From contig JAERTH010000032.1 in NCBI GenBank assembly GCA_016844955.1, positions 1 through 64,000 of the forward strand: 64,000 nucleotides of DNA, given 5' to 3'. The position numbers and the translations under genes were made by a program. The notes below the pieces were generated by a model, which did no database searches, was not told the origin of the DNA, and saw nothing but the letters and a program-made list of their open reading frames with translations. This DNA comes from Fidelibacterota bacterium. Its GTDB lineage: Bacteria; Fidelibacterota; UBA8477; JABMPR01. Shown one piece after another: positions 1-10,683 of this stretch (its first letter is position 1; the number at the start of each line of letters is the position of its first letter).

Positions 1-906
1 GATCACCTCTCAATATTTACAGGTGCACATTATGGCGTGAACGCTTTCAATCTTAGCTTTGGTGATGAGATAAATGATTTTCTGGGGCAAATAAATCATC
101 AACCATTATGCGGATTTATTGGAGGGACTTTTAGATCAAAATTCGGAGCAGGGTACATCGAGTATAAACGGGCTTCACTAACAGAACCCTTGATGAACGG
201 CTCCCATGATTTTGATGTAATGGTTCACCCCTATCAATCATCGATTGCGTTGGATTACAGATATAGTCTGAGTGCTGACCTCCAGCTTATTTTTGCCTAC
301 GAAAATAGTAGTGATACTGCCAATGCAACCATCTATCGGAGTAGTGGGAGTATTGGAAAACTATACGCGCTGGATCATTCAACTCAAACTATTAGCGTAG
401 GACTCGAATATGGGAAAATTAGCCCTCAAATCAGGTCCAGAAGGCTTCAGGGTGAACTACGAGGGTATGTGTATGCCTCTCCCTTTGGGTCGCTTATCTC
501 CCTGCTCAGTGGAGCGCGTTACAATTATCGATTACTGGTCGATCTCTCAATGGTAGATTTTCAGCTAGCGCTAAGGGACATTCAGATTGGTCCAGCGAAT
601 GTGTTACTGTCCAATGTTTGTTATTTTGGCAGCGGGAGTGTGGAAAGTCGCCACTACATTTATCAGCTGTTTAACCCGGTGACTGATCTAAGTGTGTCAG
701 CGATGACCCTGAATCGATTCATAATCAATGATCTAAACGTTAGCATTGAAGCGTCTATCTCGGGGCAGGCACAACTTTCATTTGGAATAGGACAAATCAT
801 TCCGCTTTATGTGGATTATAAACTTTATCCACCCGAAGATATTGAACAAATAAAGGGATCAACCTATCCACGATTGAATCTCGCTCTGATGTATAATTTC
901 AAGTGA
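1..906 (+). CDS. Hypothetical protein, 5'-truncated by window edge (frame open to base 1; track start at 37 is an internal GTG)
   Basis: Frame +1 reads DHLSIFTGAHYGVNAFNLSFG... without stop from base 1; alternating hydrophobic/aromatic C-terminal region ending in LNLALMYNFK resembles an outer-membrane/beta-rich protein. Confidence 0.6.
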   Translation, partial: DHLSIFTGAHYGVNAFNLSFGDEINDFLGQINHQPLCGFIGGTFRSKFGAGYIEYKRASLTEPLMNGSHDFDVMVHPYQSSIALDYRYSLSADLQLIFAYENSSDTANATIYRSSGSIGKLYALDHSTQTISVGLEYGKISPQIRSRRLQGELRGYVYASPFGSLISLLSGARYNYRLLVDLSMVDFQLALRDIQIGPANVLLSNVCYFGSGSVESRHYIYQLFNPVTDLSVSAMTLNRFIINDLNVSIEASISGQAQLSFGIGQIIPLYVDYKLYPPEDIEQIKGSTYPRLNLALMYNFK

Positions 907-918
907 ATTGTTGATATA

Positions 919-946
919 AAAAAGGGCAGATCGCTCTGCCCTTTTT
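919..946. terminator. Bidirectional Rho-independent terminator between convergent genes
   Basis: AAAAAGGGCAGA-TCGC-TCTGCCCTTTTT, 12-bp stem with A/T tails. Confidence 0.85.
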
Positions 947-965
947 AGTCCTAAGCTATATTCAA

Positions 966-1871
966 TCAAGATTCAGCAGGTACGGGATCAGCTATCAAAT
1001 CCGAGAGATGTTTGTCATATCGATTCAGATTGGATTTTGAGTAGGTCAGGATCTTTGATTTCTGATTTGATTTAACCAGCAACATCTTGCCTTCGTCATC
1101 CTGGAGATATGTTTCAAGCGTGATGGACACACCGGATTCTAAAGTGATATTGATGGCTTGGGTAAAACGTTCGGGTTCAATTTCTGTGTCAGCAAAACCT
1201 GAACCTTTAATTTTCCCAAGGGGTCTCAGGAGATTCATAACCTTCTCCAAATCCACCATCTCACCATCATAGGTCCAGACCACACCTTCACGTTTAAGCG
1301 TATAGTTTACCTCACCACTAAAGATGACACCTGAAATCTGATTCACATCAAAATCGGTTATGGTTTTATCCCAATAGTCTGCTTGCGTTTGGGTGGTATA
1401 TTGCCGTAGGCTCGTTTTTACGGCGTAAACCGGATCTTCTCCAGCCTGGCGCACAAAGGTTTCCTGATAATTAGCACCCTGTTTACCGATGATCAGTTCC
1501 AACAAGGTGGATCCATCAGCAGGATTTAAGGCCACCCGTGGGCTTTCATCCGTAACCTGATATTTTTCATAATTATCGGCATTTCGAGTGATAATTCTAT
1601 CAACTCCAAGACCGGTGAATTGGTCTAGCAGCCGTTTCATGCGCGTGGTATCCACTGGATAGTTTTCAAGTTTCCAGCTATCCCCCGTCCTCACCAGCTC
1701 AAGATCCACGGTCCCGGTTTTTATAGCTACCTGCTCCACAAGACTTTTATCAACCTGAAGCATGTCCACATCTATTTTCTTGGTATCAACATCTCCAGTC
1801 TGTGTGAAAAAATAAATCACGGCCAACAGGATTAAGACACCACCAGCATAAAGTGTTTGACGATTCTTCAT
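966..1871 (-). CDS. DUF4340 domain-containing protein
   Basis: N-terminal TM, LELVRTGDSWKLENYPVDTTRMKRLLDQFTGL... typical of DUF4340; last gene of Gld-like ABC operon. Confidence 0.75.
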   Translation of the reverse strand: MKNRQTLYAGGVLILLAVIYFFTQTGDVDTKKIDVDMLQVDKSLVEQVAIKTGTVDLELVRTGDSWKLENYPVDTTRMKRLLDQFTGLGVDRIITRNADNYEKYQVTDESPRVALNPADGSTLLELIIGKQGANYQETFVRQAGEDPVYAVKTSLRQYTTQTQADYWDKTITDFDVNQISGVIFSGEVNYTLKREGVVWTYDGEMVDLEKVMNLLRPLGKIKGSGFADTEIEPERFTQAINITLESGVSITLETYLQDDEGKMLLVKSNQKSKILTYSKSNLNRYDKHLSDLIADPVPAES

Positions 1872-1873
1872 TT

Positions 1874-3457
1874 TTATGCTCCTGCAAGATTTTTGGACTT
1901 ATTTCGAATGAACCAACGGATAACACCCAGGATGGTTATCAGGAATGGGGCCAACAGGATATTGATCCATTTTAACGTCTGGCGTTTCCCACTGCTCATC
2001 TCTTCTAATTGAGAGGGCTGTACATTTTTGGAGCGAATGGAGATCAGACCATTCCGGTCATGCAGCCAATCCACAGCATTGAGGAGAAAGGTGAGGCTGG
2101 ACGGTACCATGAACTGCTGAGAAGTGAAGGTGGCATTACCCAGGGCAACCATTACCGTTGATGTTATGGAGCTTGTCAGGTGGGACTCTGGATATTCCAG
2201 GGTGTCCGGTCTGGTATCACCAAACCATGATTTGTGTTCACCTTCAAGCACGGCTGAAATGGGTTTAGGACCCTCACGATACATGTAATCCGGAACCTGT
2301 TGACCTGCAGAAATATTGATAGACCGTGTTCTTTGGTCAGGCAGGGCAATACCTGTCATATCTGAGGTGTGCATGAGTGGTGAAAAGCTGACAGCACTGG
2401 TGTCCCCTACATGTTTCAATTCATTCACAAAGAAAAAGCCCAGTTCCTTCAAGCGATTTACAATGGGATTGTCTTCATTAAGAGATGTAATACGAGGTGC
2501 AAAGGGATAATCAACAGCCACGGGAATCTGCAGAAATCCCAGATTTTGCATCGCCTGGACTTGATAAGCGGTTTTATCCAGCAGAAGCTGATTCTCAAAC
2601 CTCACACCATAGTGCTCCAGGAATGAAAAGATGTTACTGCTATTCTCCTGAACAGGCATGTACTGGTTTTGCATGTCGATGACCTTGCGATTGAGGAACA
2701 TCCCCATGCGGCCACCACGCAGTATGTATTGATCCAATTTATAGAGATCCTGATCTTCGAAAGGCGCTGTGGCACCAGCGAGAATGATGGTATTGATATC
2801 TTGAGAAATTTGTTCTTCAGAAGTGAGGTTAACTTCCACGAGCTCATAGTTTTTCTGAATCTCACCCATTGCCCGGGCAACACCCTCTTCGCCTAGTGAT
2901 TGCTCACCATGACCCGTTAACCAGCCAATTTTTGGCAGGCTGCCAAGACTCAATTTCTTAATGGCACCGGTCATATCATATTCGAGTTGCTCAATCTGCT
3001 GTGCAAAGGGGATAATCTCCTTCTGGTCACCATAAAGGAAGACAATACCCAGATAAATGCGCTGCACCTTAATTTCGTCACTTTCAGTGATATTCGCCTG
3101 GACTGGTTGGATACCATAGGACATGGCTTCCTGTTCCAACTCCTGATCTTCACCGGATATCGGAATAAATTCATATTCAAGCGCTGAACCGGCATAAGCA
3201 CGGTATTCATTAAGCATATCTAGTACATATTGTTTAACCGAAATGAGTTGACGGGGAAAATTCTCTGAGTAGAAAACTTTCACCGTGATAGGATCATCAA
3301 TATCAGCCAGGATATCCCGGGTGACATCACTGATTGAATAGCGTTCATTTTCTGTGAGGTCAAATCTGACGAATAGATTTTGCGCGAAAAGGTTGAGAAT
3401 AAAGACTACACCTACTACAATGAGGGTAAAGGTCCAAGTATTTTTTGAATTCATCAT
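1874..3457 (-). CDS. GldG-like ABC-type transport system auxiliary protein
   Basis: Two terminal TM helices, YSISDVTRDILADIDDPITVKVFYSENFP...; neighbours permease and ATPase. Confidence 0.8.
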   Translation of the reverse strand: MMNSKNTWTFTLIVVGVVFILNLFAQNLFVRFDLTENERYSISDVTRDILADIDDPITVKVFYSENFPRQLISVKQYVLDMLNEYRAYAGSALEYEFIPISGEDQELEQEAMSYGIQPVQANITESDEIKVQRIYLGIVFLYGDQKEIIPFAQQIEQLEYDMTGAIKKLSLGSLPKIGWLTGHGEQSLGEEGVARAMGEIQKNYELVEVNLTSEEQISQDINTIILAGATAPFEDQDLYKLDQYILRGGRMGMFLNRKVIDMQNQYMPVQENSSNIFSFLEHYGVRFENQLLLDKTAYQVQAMQNLGFLQIPVAVDYPFAPRITSLNEDNPIVNRLKELGFFFVNELKHVGDTSAVSFSPLMHTSDMTGIALPDQRTRSINISAGQQVPDYMYREGPKPISAVLEGEHKSWFGDTRPDTLEYPESHLTSSITSTVMVALGNATFTSQQFMVPSSLTFLLNAVDWLHDRNGLISIRSKNVQPSQLEEMSSGKRQTLKWINILLAPFLITILGVIRWFIRNKSKNLAGA

Positions 3458-3466
3458 ATGCTCCCC

Positions 3467-4186
3467 CTATCTGAACTTGCGACTGGCAAGTGCTGTACTA
3501 CTGATAAACAGAGATACAAAAATTAATGAAATGAAATAGAGCAAGTCTCGTGTATCAAGAACACCCCTAAAGAAATTCTGATAATGGAAGCGGATGCTCA
3601 AGTTCTCAAAAAGTGTGGCTATCAGACCAGAACCGTTGGCCATCCCATTCATCAGAAAAAATACAGCGATAATGACGATTCCAATGATATAGGCAACAAT
3701 CTGGTTGCGGGTAAAGCTGCTGGCAGCCAGACCCATGGCCAGGTATGTGGCACCCAGGAAGAAAAATCCAATATAACTGCTGATTACAATACCTGTATCC
3801 AGGTCACCTACAAAGGAGATGGAGATGGGTGCGATAAGCGTTCCAGCCAGAATGATACCGAATATGGCCAGTGTAGATAGATATTTGCCAAGTATGATAT
3901 GCATATCAGAGATGGGCATGGTTACCAATAACTCCAGTGTATCCTGATGCTTTTCCTCAGATATGAGTCGCATGGATACCGCCGGTGCAATAAATAGCAG
4001 GACAATGGCTCCATAGTCAAAAATGCCACGAATATCGGCGATATTAATGGCAAAGAATGGATAATCACCATAGTCGAAAAACAACCAGTTCGTGATTACC
4101 AGAAATGATGAAATTACGATGAAGGCTATGGGAGAATTAAAATAGGTCTTCATCTCTTTTCTATAGATGGCTAAAATTTCAGACAT
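3467..4186 (-). CDS. ABC transporter permease (GldF/ABC-2 type)
   Basis: Six-TM pattern, ISEEKHQDTLELLVTMPISD motif typical of ABC-2 permeases. Confidence 0.85.
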   Translation of the reverse strand: MSEILAIYRKEMKTYFNSPIAFIVISSFLVITNWLFFDYGDYPFFAINIADIRGIFDYGAIVLLFIAPAVSMRLISEEKHQDTLELLVTMPISDMHIILGKYLSTLAIFGIILAGTLIAPISISFVGDLDTGIVISSYIGFFFLGATYLAMGLAASSFTRNQIVAYIIGIVIIAVFFLMNGMANGSGLIATLFENLSIRFHYQNFFRGVLDTRDLLYFISLIFVSLFISSTALASRKFR

Positions 4187-4197
4187 AAATAGTTCCC

Positions 4198-5127
4198 TTA
4201 ATTGGTCAATTTTCTAAACACATCTTCAAGCGTGAAAGAAGATGGTGATGATTCAAGAATCTTCCACTGCTTGGCAATGGCCAGATCAAATAACTGCTCA
4301 CGAATATCCATACCCGTGTCAACCTTGAGTGCTGCTTCCAGATCACCGTTCTTTTGAACATTGATATCATCCAGATGCACAGCATCCAGGGAGGACATTT
4401 CCTCTAGAAAGACAGATTTTTCAGCATTTCTCAAAACCAGGTTTAGATGCATTTGTCCGGCAATACTGGCTTTAAGCTCCTCAGTGGTACCCTGAGCGGC
4501 GATCTGTCCCTGATCGATGATCAGTACCCGATCACTGGTTGCCTGGACCTCCTGCATGATATGCGTGGAGAAAATGACTGTCTTGCTTTCACCCAATTGG
4601 CGAATGAGGTTTCGTATCTCGATGATCTGATTTGGATCTAGTCCTGTAGTGGGCTCATCCAAAACTAAAATTTCAGGATCATGAATAATTGCCTGGGCAA
4701 ATCCTACACGTTGGCGGAAACCTTTTGACAATTCATGAATATCTTTATGAATAACTTTTCGCAAGCCACATACTTCAATAACTCGGTCCATGGCTCTGGT
4801 TCGTTCCTGACCACTAACTTTGCGCACATCGGCGATAAAGTTTAAGTAATCGCGGACACCCATCTCTTCATACAGAGGTGTTGATTCAGGCAGATATCCA
4901 ATTTTTTTCCGGACACCCATGGAATCATTCACTACATCCAATCCATCCACGGTAATCGTTCCATGAGTGGGTGGCATATAGCAGGTAATCATTTTCATGG
5001 TTGTGGTCTTGCCTGCACCATTCGGTCCAAGAAAGCCCAGGATTTCGCCCTGTTCAACGCTAAAGGATACATCCTTTACCGCATCCATGGCACCATATGA
5101 TTTGGTAACATTATGTACGTCAATCAC
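4198..5127 (-). CDS. ABC transporter ATP-binding protein (GldA/NatA type)
   Basis: Walker A GPNGAGKTTTMKM, signature LSKGFRQRVGFAQA, Walker B ILVLDEPTTGLDP. Confidence 0.92.
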   Translation of the reverse strand: MIDVHNVTKSYGAMDAVKDVSFSVEQGEILGFLGPNGAGKTTTMKMITCYMPPTHGTITVDGLDVVNDSMGVRKKIGYLPESTPLYEEMGVRDYLNFIADVRKVSGQERTRAMDRVIEVCGLRKVIHKDIHELSKGFRQRVGFAQAIIHDPEILVLDEPTTGLDPNQIIEIRNLIRQLGESKTVIFSTHIMQEVQATSDRVLIIDQGQIAAQGTTEELKASIAGQMHLNLVLRNAEKSVFLEEMSSLDAVHLDDINVQKNGDLEAALKVDTGMDIREQLFDLAIAKQWKILESSPSSFTLEDVFRKLTN

Positions 5128-6032
5128 GCGTTCTCTCCTTGATCGTTTTGAAGCTTAGTACGGTTTACAATTTCTATGGCTTGATTTAATGCCGCTGCTG
5201 AATCCAATTCATTGCTGGGAGCTTTTGCAAATTTTATTAAATCTGCAATTTCCAGAATATCACTGGTTTCAGAAACCAGAGCATCATCAAATTCGCCCAT
5301 CCCCTTGATTTTGTCGGTTAGCTCTGATGTGGTTAGATCCAGAGCATCCATGAGATATCTATTCTCATAGTACTGTTTTAAAATGTGTGTCAATTCAGAA
5401 TGAAATTCCTTGAATTGCTCAAAGCGTAAATATTTGGACCGTTTGAGGTGCTCCAGATCTCTCAAGGCCACCACATGAGCTTCCTCAGGCGGAATGATTA
5501 TCTCTTCAGCTGCTTTTTCAGATTTCTTTACCCGTATCCTTTTTACGATGAGGTATACCAGATATAGAATTATGAGTCCGCCAGCTATCCATAGCAAGGT
5601 TACCAGATTAAAGGGTCTTCTGATACGATGCAGACCCTTAATATCTCTGAAGGTAGTATCACTAGGGGAAAGGATTGAGGTGATTTCCAGGTCAGGTCCT
5701 TGCAGGTATAGACTGTCAAGACCAGCCGCGTCCTCAGTATAAACGACCAGGGATGGAAAATGATAGATGCCAACTGAATCATAGACGGCGGTCTCAAATT
5801 GGAGATGAGTCCCAAAATCAGTTTTATGGCTGATATGGCTTAAGACTTCAATGCCAGTGTCATCCAGATCAAAAGCTTTGATAGAAAAATCTGCCTCATG
5901 ATCGTGAGTAATATCCCAGGAGAAGGCAATAATATCACCCAATGACCCATTTAGACTATCCGCTTGAAACTTGGCCTCAAGGGCAAATGTGATATTCAAT
6001 AACAGCAGGATTAACAGGAATCTTACTCTCAT
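5124..6032 (-). CDS. BatD-like/DUF4381-like membrane protein
   Basis: Signal peptide, beta-rich ectodomain, one TM, cytosolic helical tail with YYENRYLMDALDLTTSEL; overlaps DUF58 and ABC genes by 4 bp (ATGA). Confidence 0.55.
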   Translation of the reverse strand: MRVRFLLILLLLNITFALEAKFQADSLNGSLGDIIAFSWDITHDHEADFSIKAFDLDDTGIEVLSHISHKTDFGTHLQFETAVYDSVGIYHFPSLVVYTEDAAGLDSLYLQGPDLEITSILSPSDTTFRDIKGLHRIRRPFNLVTLLWIAGGLIILYLVYLIVKRIRVKKSEKAAEEIIIPPEEAHVVALRDLEHLKRSKYLRFEQFKEFHSELTHILKQYYENRYLMDALDLTTSELTDKIKGMGEFDDALVSETSDILEIADLIKFAKAPSNELDSAAALNQAIEIVNRTKLQNDQGENA

Positions 6033-6907
6033 CTGGTTCGCATGGCCCTTTTTCTAAAAAAATTAATCAGCGGATCTACATAGGGTACATCTGTACGTAT
6101 AGGCAGGTAATCGAGACCACTTGATTTGAAAAAATTCTGGAGTTGATCAAGACGATCTTGACCTTTTTGCTTGTATGCATTTCTCAGGGAACGATTGCTG
6201 GTATTAATCAGGGAGGTTTCACCCGTTTCCCCATCATGAATTTGAATCAAGCCCAAATCTGGTATTTCTATTTCCCAGGGATCCTGTAAATGAAAAGACA
6301 GCATATCATGACGACGACTCGCCTGCTTAAGACTTTTCTCATAGTCCTGATCCAGAAAATCTGATATCATAAAGGTCACAGCGCGTTTTCTAAGTACACG
6401 ATTCATGAATTCAATGGCTGTATTTATGCTGGTTCCCTGATGTTGGGGTTGGTGATTCAATACTTCACGAATAACCCGGAGTACGTGAGAGCGTCCCTTG
6501 CGAGGTGGGATGTAATTCTCTACCCTGTCCGTAAAAATGATCAACCCAACTTTATCATTATTTTTTACTGCAGAAAATGCGAGTACCGCAGATAGTTCAG
6601 CAGCCAGGTTTCGTTTCATCTGAACTCTGGTTCCGAAAGCGCCTGAAGCAGATGCATCCACCAGAATCATGACAGTGAGTTCACGTTCCTCTTCAAATAA
6701 TTTGACATATGGGACGCCAGTGCGGGCAGATACATTCCAGTCAATGGTACGAATCTCATCACCTGGAGTGTATTCTCGCACTTCGGCAAATTCCATTCCC
6801 CTGCCCTTAAAGACAGAATGATATTCACCACCAAACACCTCATTTACAAGATGTCGCGTGCTTAACTCAATTTTCTTAACCTTCTTTAATAAATCTCGAT
6901 TAAGCAA
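6029..6907 (-). CDS. DUF58 domain-containing protein (vWA-like)
   Basis: FAEVREYTPGDEIRTIDWNVSARTGVPYVKLFEEERELTVMILVDASASG. Confidence 0.93.
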   Translation of the reverse strand: MLNRDLLKKVKKIELSTRHLVNEVFGGEYHSVFKGRGMEFAEVREYTPGDEIRTIDWNVSARTGVPYVKLFEEERELTVMILVDASASGAFGTRVQMKRNLAAELSAVLAFSAVKNNDKVGLIIFTDRVENYIPPRKGRSHVLRVIREVLNHQPQHQGTSINTAIEFMNRVLRKRAVTFMISDFLDQDYEKSLKQASRRHDMLSFHLQDPWEIEIPDLGLIQIHDGETGETSLINTSNRSLRNAYKQKGQDRLDQLQNFFKSSGLDYLPIRTDVPYVDPLINFFRKRAMRTR

Positions 6908-6971
6908 ATTTAAATATTCCTGCTAAAAAATGTTAGTATCGAAAACTAGTGTGATATAAGCTGAACTTTCA

Positions 6972-7964
6972 TCAAGGTACTTCAGTCACTTCAAAGATGC
7001 GTTGAACCATGTCTTCACTGGTCACTTCTTCAGCTTCAGCTTCATAGGATACCAGCACACGATGTCTCAGGACATCCATGCCAATGGCCCGGATATCATC
7101 TGGAGTGACATATCCACGCTGACTGATAAAGGCATTGGCCTTGGCTGCCAGGGCGAGATTGATTGAAGCACGCGGGGAGGCGCCATATTCAATAAGTGGT
7201 TCAAGATCTGACAACCCGGCTTTTGCCGGATCACGGGTGGCCATCACCAGGGATACTATATATTTGAATATTTTATCATCTATATAAATCTCATCTACTA
7301 TTTTCCGGGCTTCCAGAACATCTGCCTTCTTAATGACTGGCTTGATGTCGAATTTTGGCTCGGGATGTGCCATTCGCTTGATGATTTCGAACTCTTCCTC
7401 TTCAGTAGGATAATCTACCTTGAGTTTTAGCATGAACCTGTCAACCTGAGCTTCTGGCAAAGGATAGGTCCCCTCCTGCTCAATTGGGTTTTGTGTAGCC
7501 AATACCAGAAAAGGTTCCTCGAGCTTATAGGTGTTGTCTCCGATGGTAATCTGCTTCTCCTGCATGGATTCCAGAAGCGCAGCCTGAACCTTTGCAGGTG
7601 AACGGTTGATTTCATCCGCCAGGATGATATTTCCAAACAGAGGACCCTTTTTAACATTAAACTCACCATTCTTCTGGTTGTATATCAATGTTCCCAATAA
7701 ATCAGCCGGCAAGAGGTCCGGTGTAAATTGGATGCGATTGAAGGTCGTATCGATCAATTCAGCCAGTGTTTTGATGGTGAGTGTTTTTGCTAATCCAGGT
7801 ACACCTTCTAGCAGGATGTGACCGTTTGAGAGCAAGCCGATCAGTATACGGCGAATCATTCCCTTTTGACCAACTACTATTTTGGCAGCTTCCGCCTCTA
7901 GCGTTTTTAGGAAAAGACTTTTATCCTTAATTTTCTCATTAAGTTCAGTAAGGTCGAATGTCAT
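6972..7964 (-). CDS. MoxR family AAA+ ATPase
   Basis: LLEGVPGLAKTLTIKTLA, LLPADLLGT, ILADEINRSPAKVQAALLESMQEKQIT, LATQNPIEQEGTYPLPEAQ. Confidence 0.95.
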   Translation of the reverse strand: MTFDLTELNEKIKDKSLFLKTLEAEAAKIVVGQKGMIRRILIGLLSNGHILLEGVPGLAKTLTIKTLAELIDTTFNRIQFTPDLLPADLLGTLIYNQKNGEFNVKKGPLFGNIILADEINRSPAKVQAALLESMQEKQITIGDNTYKLEEPFLVLATQNPIEQEGTYPLPEAQVDRFMLKLKVDYPTEEEEFEIIKRMAHPEPKFDIKPVIKKADVLEARKIVDEIYIDDKIFKYIVSLVMATRDPAKAGLSDLEPLIEYGASPRASINLALAAKANAFISQRGYVTPDDIRAIGMDVLRHRVLVSYEAEAEEVTSEDMVQRIFEVTEVP

Positions 7965-7983
7965 AACTGATAAATCCTGTGAA

Positions 7984-8694
7984 TTAGGAGGTCTTCGTTA
8001 ATAAATGCTGTAGTTCAGGAATCTCTTCAAGGGATTTCCCGAGATACTTCAACTCAAATTCTACAGAAGGTGCCATTTCGTGATCGGGGTATTTTTCAAT
8101 AAATTGTGAATAATATTTTGCGGCTGAATCATTTTCACCCAATTCGTTGGCGTATATGTATCCGATTGAGAAAAGTGCTTTGGGAGCCTGTTCGGAAGCG
8201 GGATATTCACTTACAATTGTGCTGTAGGTCATTATCGCGTTATTCAAGTCCCGGATATTTTTGTGATAGACCTCAGCAAATTCATATCTCATTTCAACCA
8301 TGTTATCAGCTTCAGGGAATTTTTTGAACCAGAGTTGGTACATTTTGACAGCAGCCTTGTTTGCCTGAGCTGCTAAGGCCTGTTTGGCCAGGTCACGGAG
8401 ATCTCCGGCAGAGTACTCAGCAACATCTTCCAGTGTAGCCTGGTAATACAGATCTGCTTTTTCAAGGTCCTTCATATATTGAGAAGCAAGATTTCCAGCT
8501 TTGATATTGGCAGCAATTCTTTGTTCGCCGGTTTCGGCTTTGGCAATTGCTTTATCAATAGTAGTCAGTGCTGGTTCGTAACTTTTTGCTGATTGGAAAT
8601 CGTCAGCCATTGAGAGGTACTCATCATATGATTTTGAGCACGAATTAAACAACAAACCCAAGATGATAATTCCTGGTAACAATAATTTTTTCAT
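7984..8694 (-). CDS. Tetratricopeptide-repeat lipoprotein
   Basis: Lipobox LLFNSCSK; TPR-like repeats (YPASEQAPKALFSIGYIYANELGENDSAAKYY). Confidence 0.8.
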   Translation of the reverse strand: MKKLLLPGIIILGLLFNSCSKSYDEYLSMADDFQSAKSYEPALTTIDKAIAKAETGEQRIAANIKAGNLASQYMKDLEKADLYYQATLEDVAEYSAGDLRDLAKQALAAQANKAAVKMYQLWFKKFPEADNMVEMRYEFAEVYHKNIRDLNNAIMTYSTIVSEYPASEQAPKALFSIGYIYANELGENDSAAKYYSQFIEKYPDHEMAPSVEFELKYLGKSLEEIPELQHLLTKTS

Positions 8695-8826
8695 TCTCGC
8701 TTTTCCTCTTGTTTCTTCTTGCCAAGGCAGTTTTGTTAATATTCCCTGTATTAGTAAAGATCTAACTTTTATTCACGGCTAGTTGTACTTCAGTTTTCTT
8801 CCCATGTTCCCTGCATATTAATTTTT

Positions 8827-10683
8827 CTAAAAGGCGTATGCTATAGCAATGTGCGTTTGCCCATTCTTAAAAGGAATTTGACTATTCACAGGTATTCCAT
8901 AATCTATACGCGCAGGTCCGATGGGCGTATCAATGGTAAAACCAAACCCATAGGCTGCTTCCAATTCGTTGATTTTTGCAGCATTCATATCAGACCACAA
9001 ATTTCCCACATCAAAAAACACTTCACCCCCGAGAATTTTGTAGATGGGAAATCTAAGTTCAAAGTTTGTGTAAATTCTAAATTTACCACCAATGGGAGTT
9101 TCCACTCCGTCAATCAATTCTGTGGGCCCCAACTCTTGCTGACCATACCCTCTAATACTTGAATTTCCTCCCAGGAAAAATCGTTTTTCATAGGGAATTG
9201 GATTTTCTTCATCTTTCTGTATGGCGGTGGCGAGATTAATGTTGTGCGCGAACACAACATCTTTAAAAAGATTCCAGTACGAGCTCAATGAAGATTGAAG
9301 CTGGATATAATCATTTTCACCACCTAAAAAATAACCCACCAACCCGGGTTCTAGCACCAGCTTGAAACCGCTATGTGGGTAGAAAAAGTTATCCCGCTCA
9401 TCCCATGTTAACTTCATCCCCACCTTACGAGCTTCTTGATATAGATTATCCTCGTTGTCAGGATTGCCTATTGTGGTTGATTTACTCCACTCGGCCAGGG
9501 ATTGAACTTTTATCTTTCTAAACCAGCGGTAAGTGGTAATTGCTCGTATACCATAAGCCCTATTGTTATAGTTGTTGTTATTATTGGGACTCAGGTGATA
9601 GATGTACCAATAGAAGGGATTGATAGTCAATGGTATTCTGAATTTAGAGAGCCAAGGCTCCACATAAAAGAAGTCAAACTTGAACAATTGAGGAATAAAT
9701 ATAGATGGATATATGGAGCTGACTTTAGTTTCAACTCTTATGCGCTTGCTTTTATCAAAAAGATTGTTGTGGTACCAACTCCCCGAAAGCCCAATACTCA
9801 GTACCGGATCAGCTTTATCAGCATCTTCATTATAACCCTGTTTCAGTCCTAGATTCAAATCAAACGCTCTGAATTTTGCTGGAATCACATCAACATCCAG
9901 ATCAATGGTTAGGGAATCAGCGTCAACTGCTCCCATCCTGATGTTAACACTGTTAAAAAGGCTGGTCTCATAGAGGCGACGCTTCGATTCTTCAATATTG
10001 GTCGTATTGTAGAGATCACCCGTGTGAATGATTAATTCTCTGCGTATAATATCAGCAGAAATGTGTTCATAGTCGCTGATATTAATTTTACCAATATCGA
10101 GTTTGAGTCCTTCTTTCACATTGATGTACAGACTTACTGAATCATCCACTACCACACTATCCTGAATATTGATTAATGGATAACCATTATCGTGATATAG
10201 TGCCAGCATCTCAATCAAGTTCTCGCGAATCTTGAAAGTATTGAATTTTGAGCCACCTTGAAATTCAATCAACTCCAGGTACTCTGCATCTGTGAAGACA
10301 GTATTGCCAGACAGGAAAACGTCCCGCAGGTAATATTCTTTGCCTTCAATTACATTGATGTAGATATATGCTCTATTTTCAGTATCCACGAATACTGAAT
10401 CAGATATTTGCACATCCAGAAAGCCATGTAGCGTGTAGTAGTTGGCCAGTTTTTTCTCTTCACGGGTTAGGTGATGTCGATTAAAAAAACTACCTGAACT
10501 GAAACCACGTTTCTCCTTGAGGTGCATTTGACTTTTGAGATCTGAAGTACTTAAGGTACTATTGCCGCTGATCACAATATCAGCGATTTCAGGTGCTACA
10601 ATTGCAACCTGTCCCCACCCCTGAACAGGTAGGAACATCAATCCGATCGCACAAAACAGCCCCAGTGACTTCAGTATGTAAAT
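8827..10683 (-). CDS. BamA/TamA-family outer membrane assembly protein; track start 10641 truncates the signal peptide, likely start is further upstream (ATT at 10683 or CTG at 10674)
   Basis: POTRA-like repeats, C-terminal FFLGGNSSIRGYGQQELGP...IGPARIDYGIP barrel motifs; upstream in-frame YILKSLGLFCAIGLMFLPVQG. Confidence 0.85.
   Translation of the reverse strand: MYILKSLGLFCAIGLMFLPVQGWGQVAIVAPEIADIVISGNSTLSTSDLKSQMHLKEKRGFSSGSFFNRHHLTREEKKLANYYTLHGFLDVQISDSVFVDTENRAYIYINVIEGKEYYLRDVFLSGNTVFTDAEYLELIEFQGGSKFNTFKIRENLIEMLALYHDNGYPLINIQDSVVVDDSVSLYINVKEGLKLDIGKINISDYEHISADIIRRELIIHTGDLYNTTNIEESKRRLYETSLFNSVNIRMGAVDADSLTIDLDVDVIPAKFRAFDLNLGLKQGYNEDADKADPVLSIGLSGSWYHNNLFDKSKRIRVETKVSSIYPSIFIPQLFKFDFFYVEPWLSKFRIPLTINPFYWYIYHLSPNNNNNYNNRAYGIRAITTYRWFRKIKVQSLAEWSKSTTIGNPDNEDNLYQEARKVGMKLTWDERDNFFYPHSGFKLVLEPGLVGYFLGGENDYIQLQSSLSSYWNLFKDVVFAHNINLATAIQKDEENPIPYEKRFFLGGNSSIRGYGQQELGPTELIDGVETPIGGKFRIYTNFELRFPIYKILGGEVFFDVGNLWSDMNAAKINELEAAYGFGFTIDTPIGPARIDYGIPVNSQIPFKNGQTHIAIAYAF

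Noticed and set aside
966-5127. Claim of a gliding-motility or full type IX secretion system
   Set aside because: GldA/F/G-like ABC genes and sorting-like domains are present but no core T9SS genes (porU, gldK-N, etc.) are visible in the window; similar ABC clusters occur in non-gliding bacteria.
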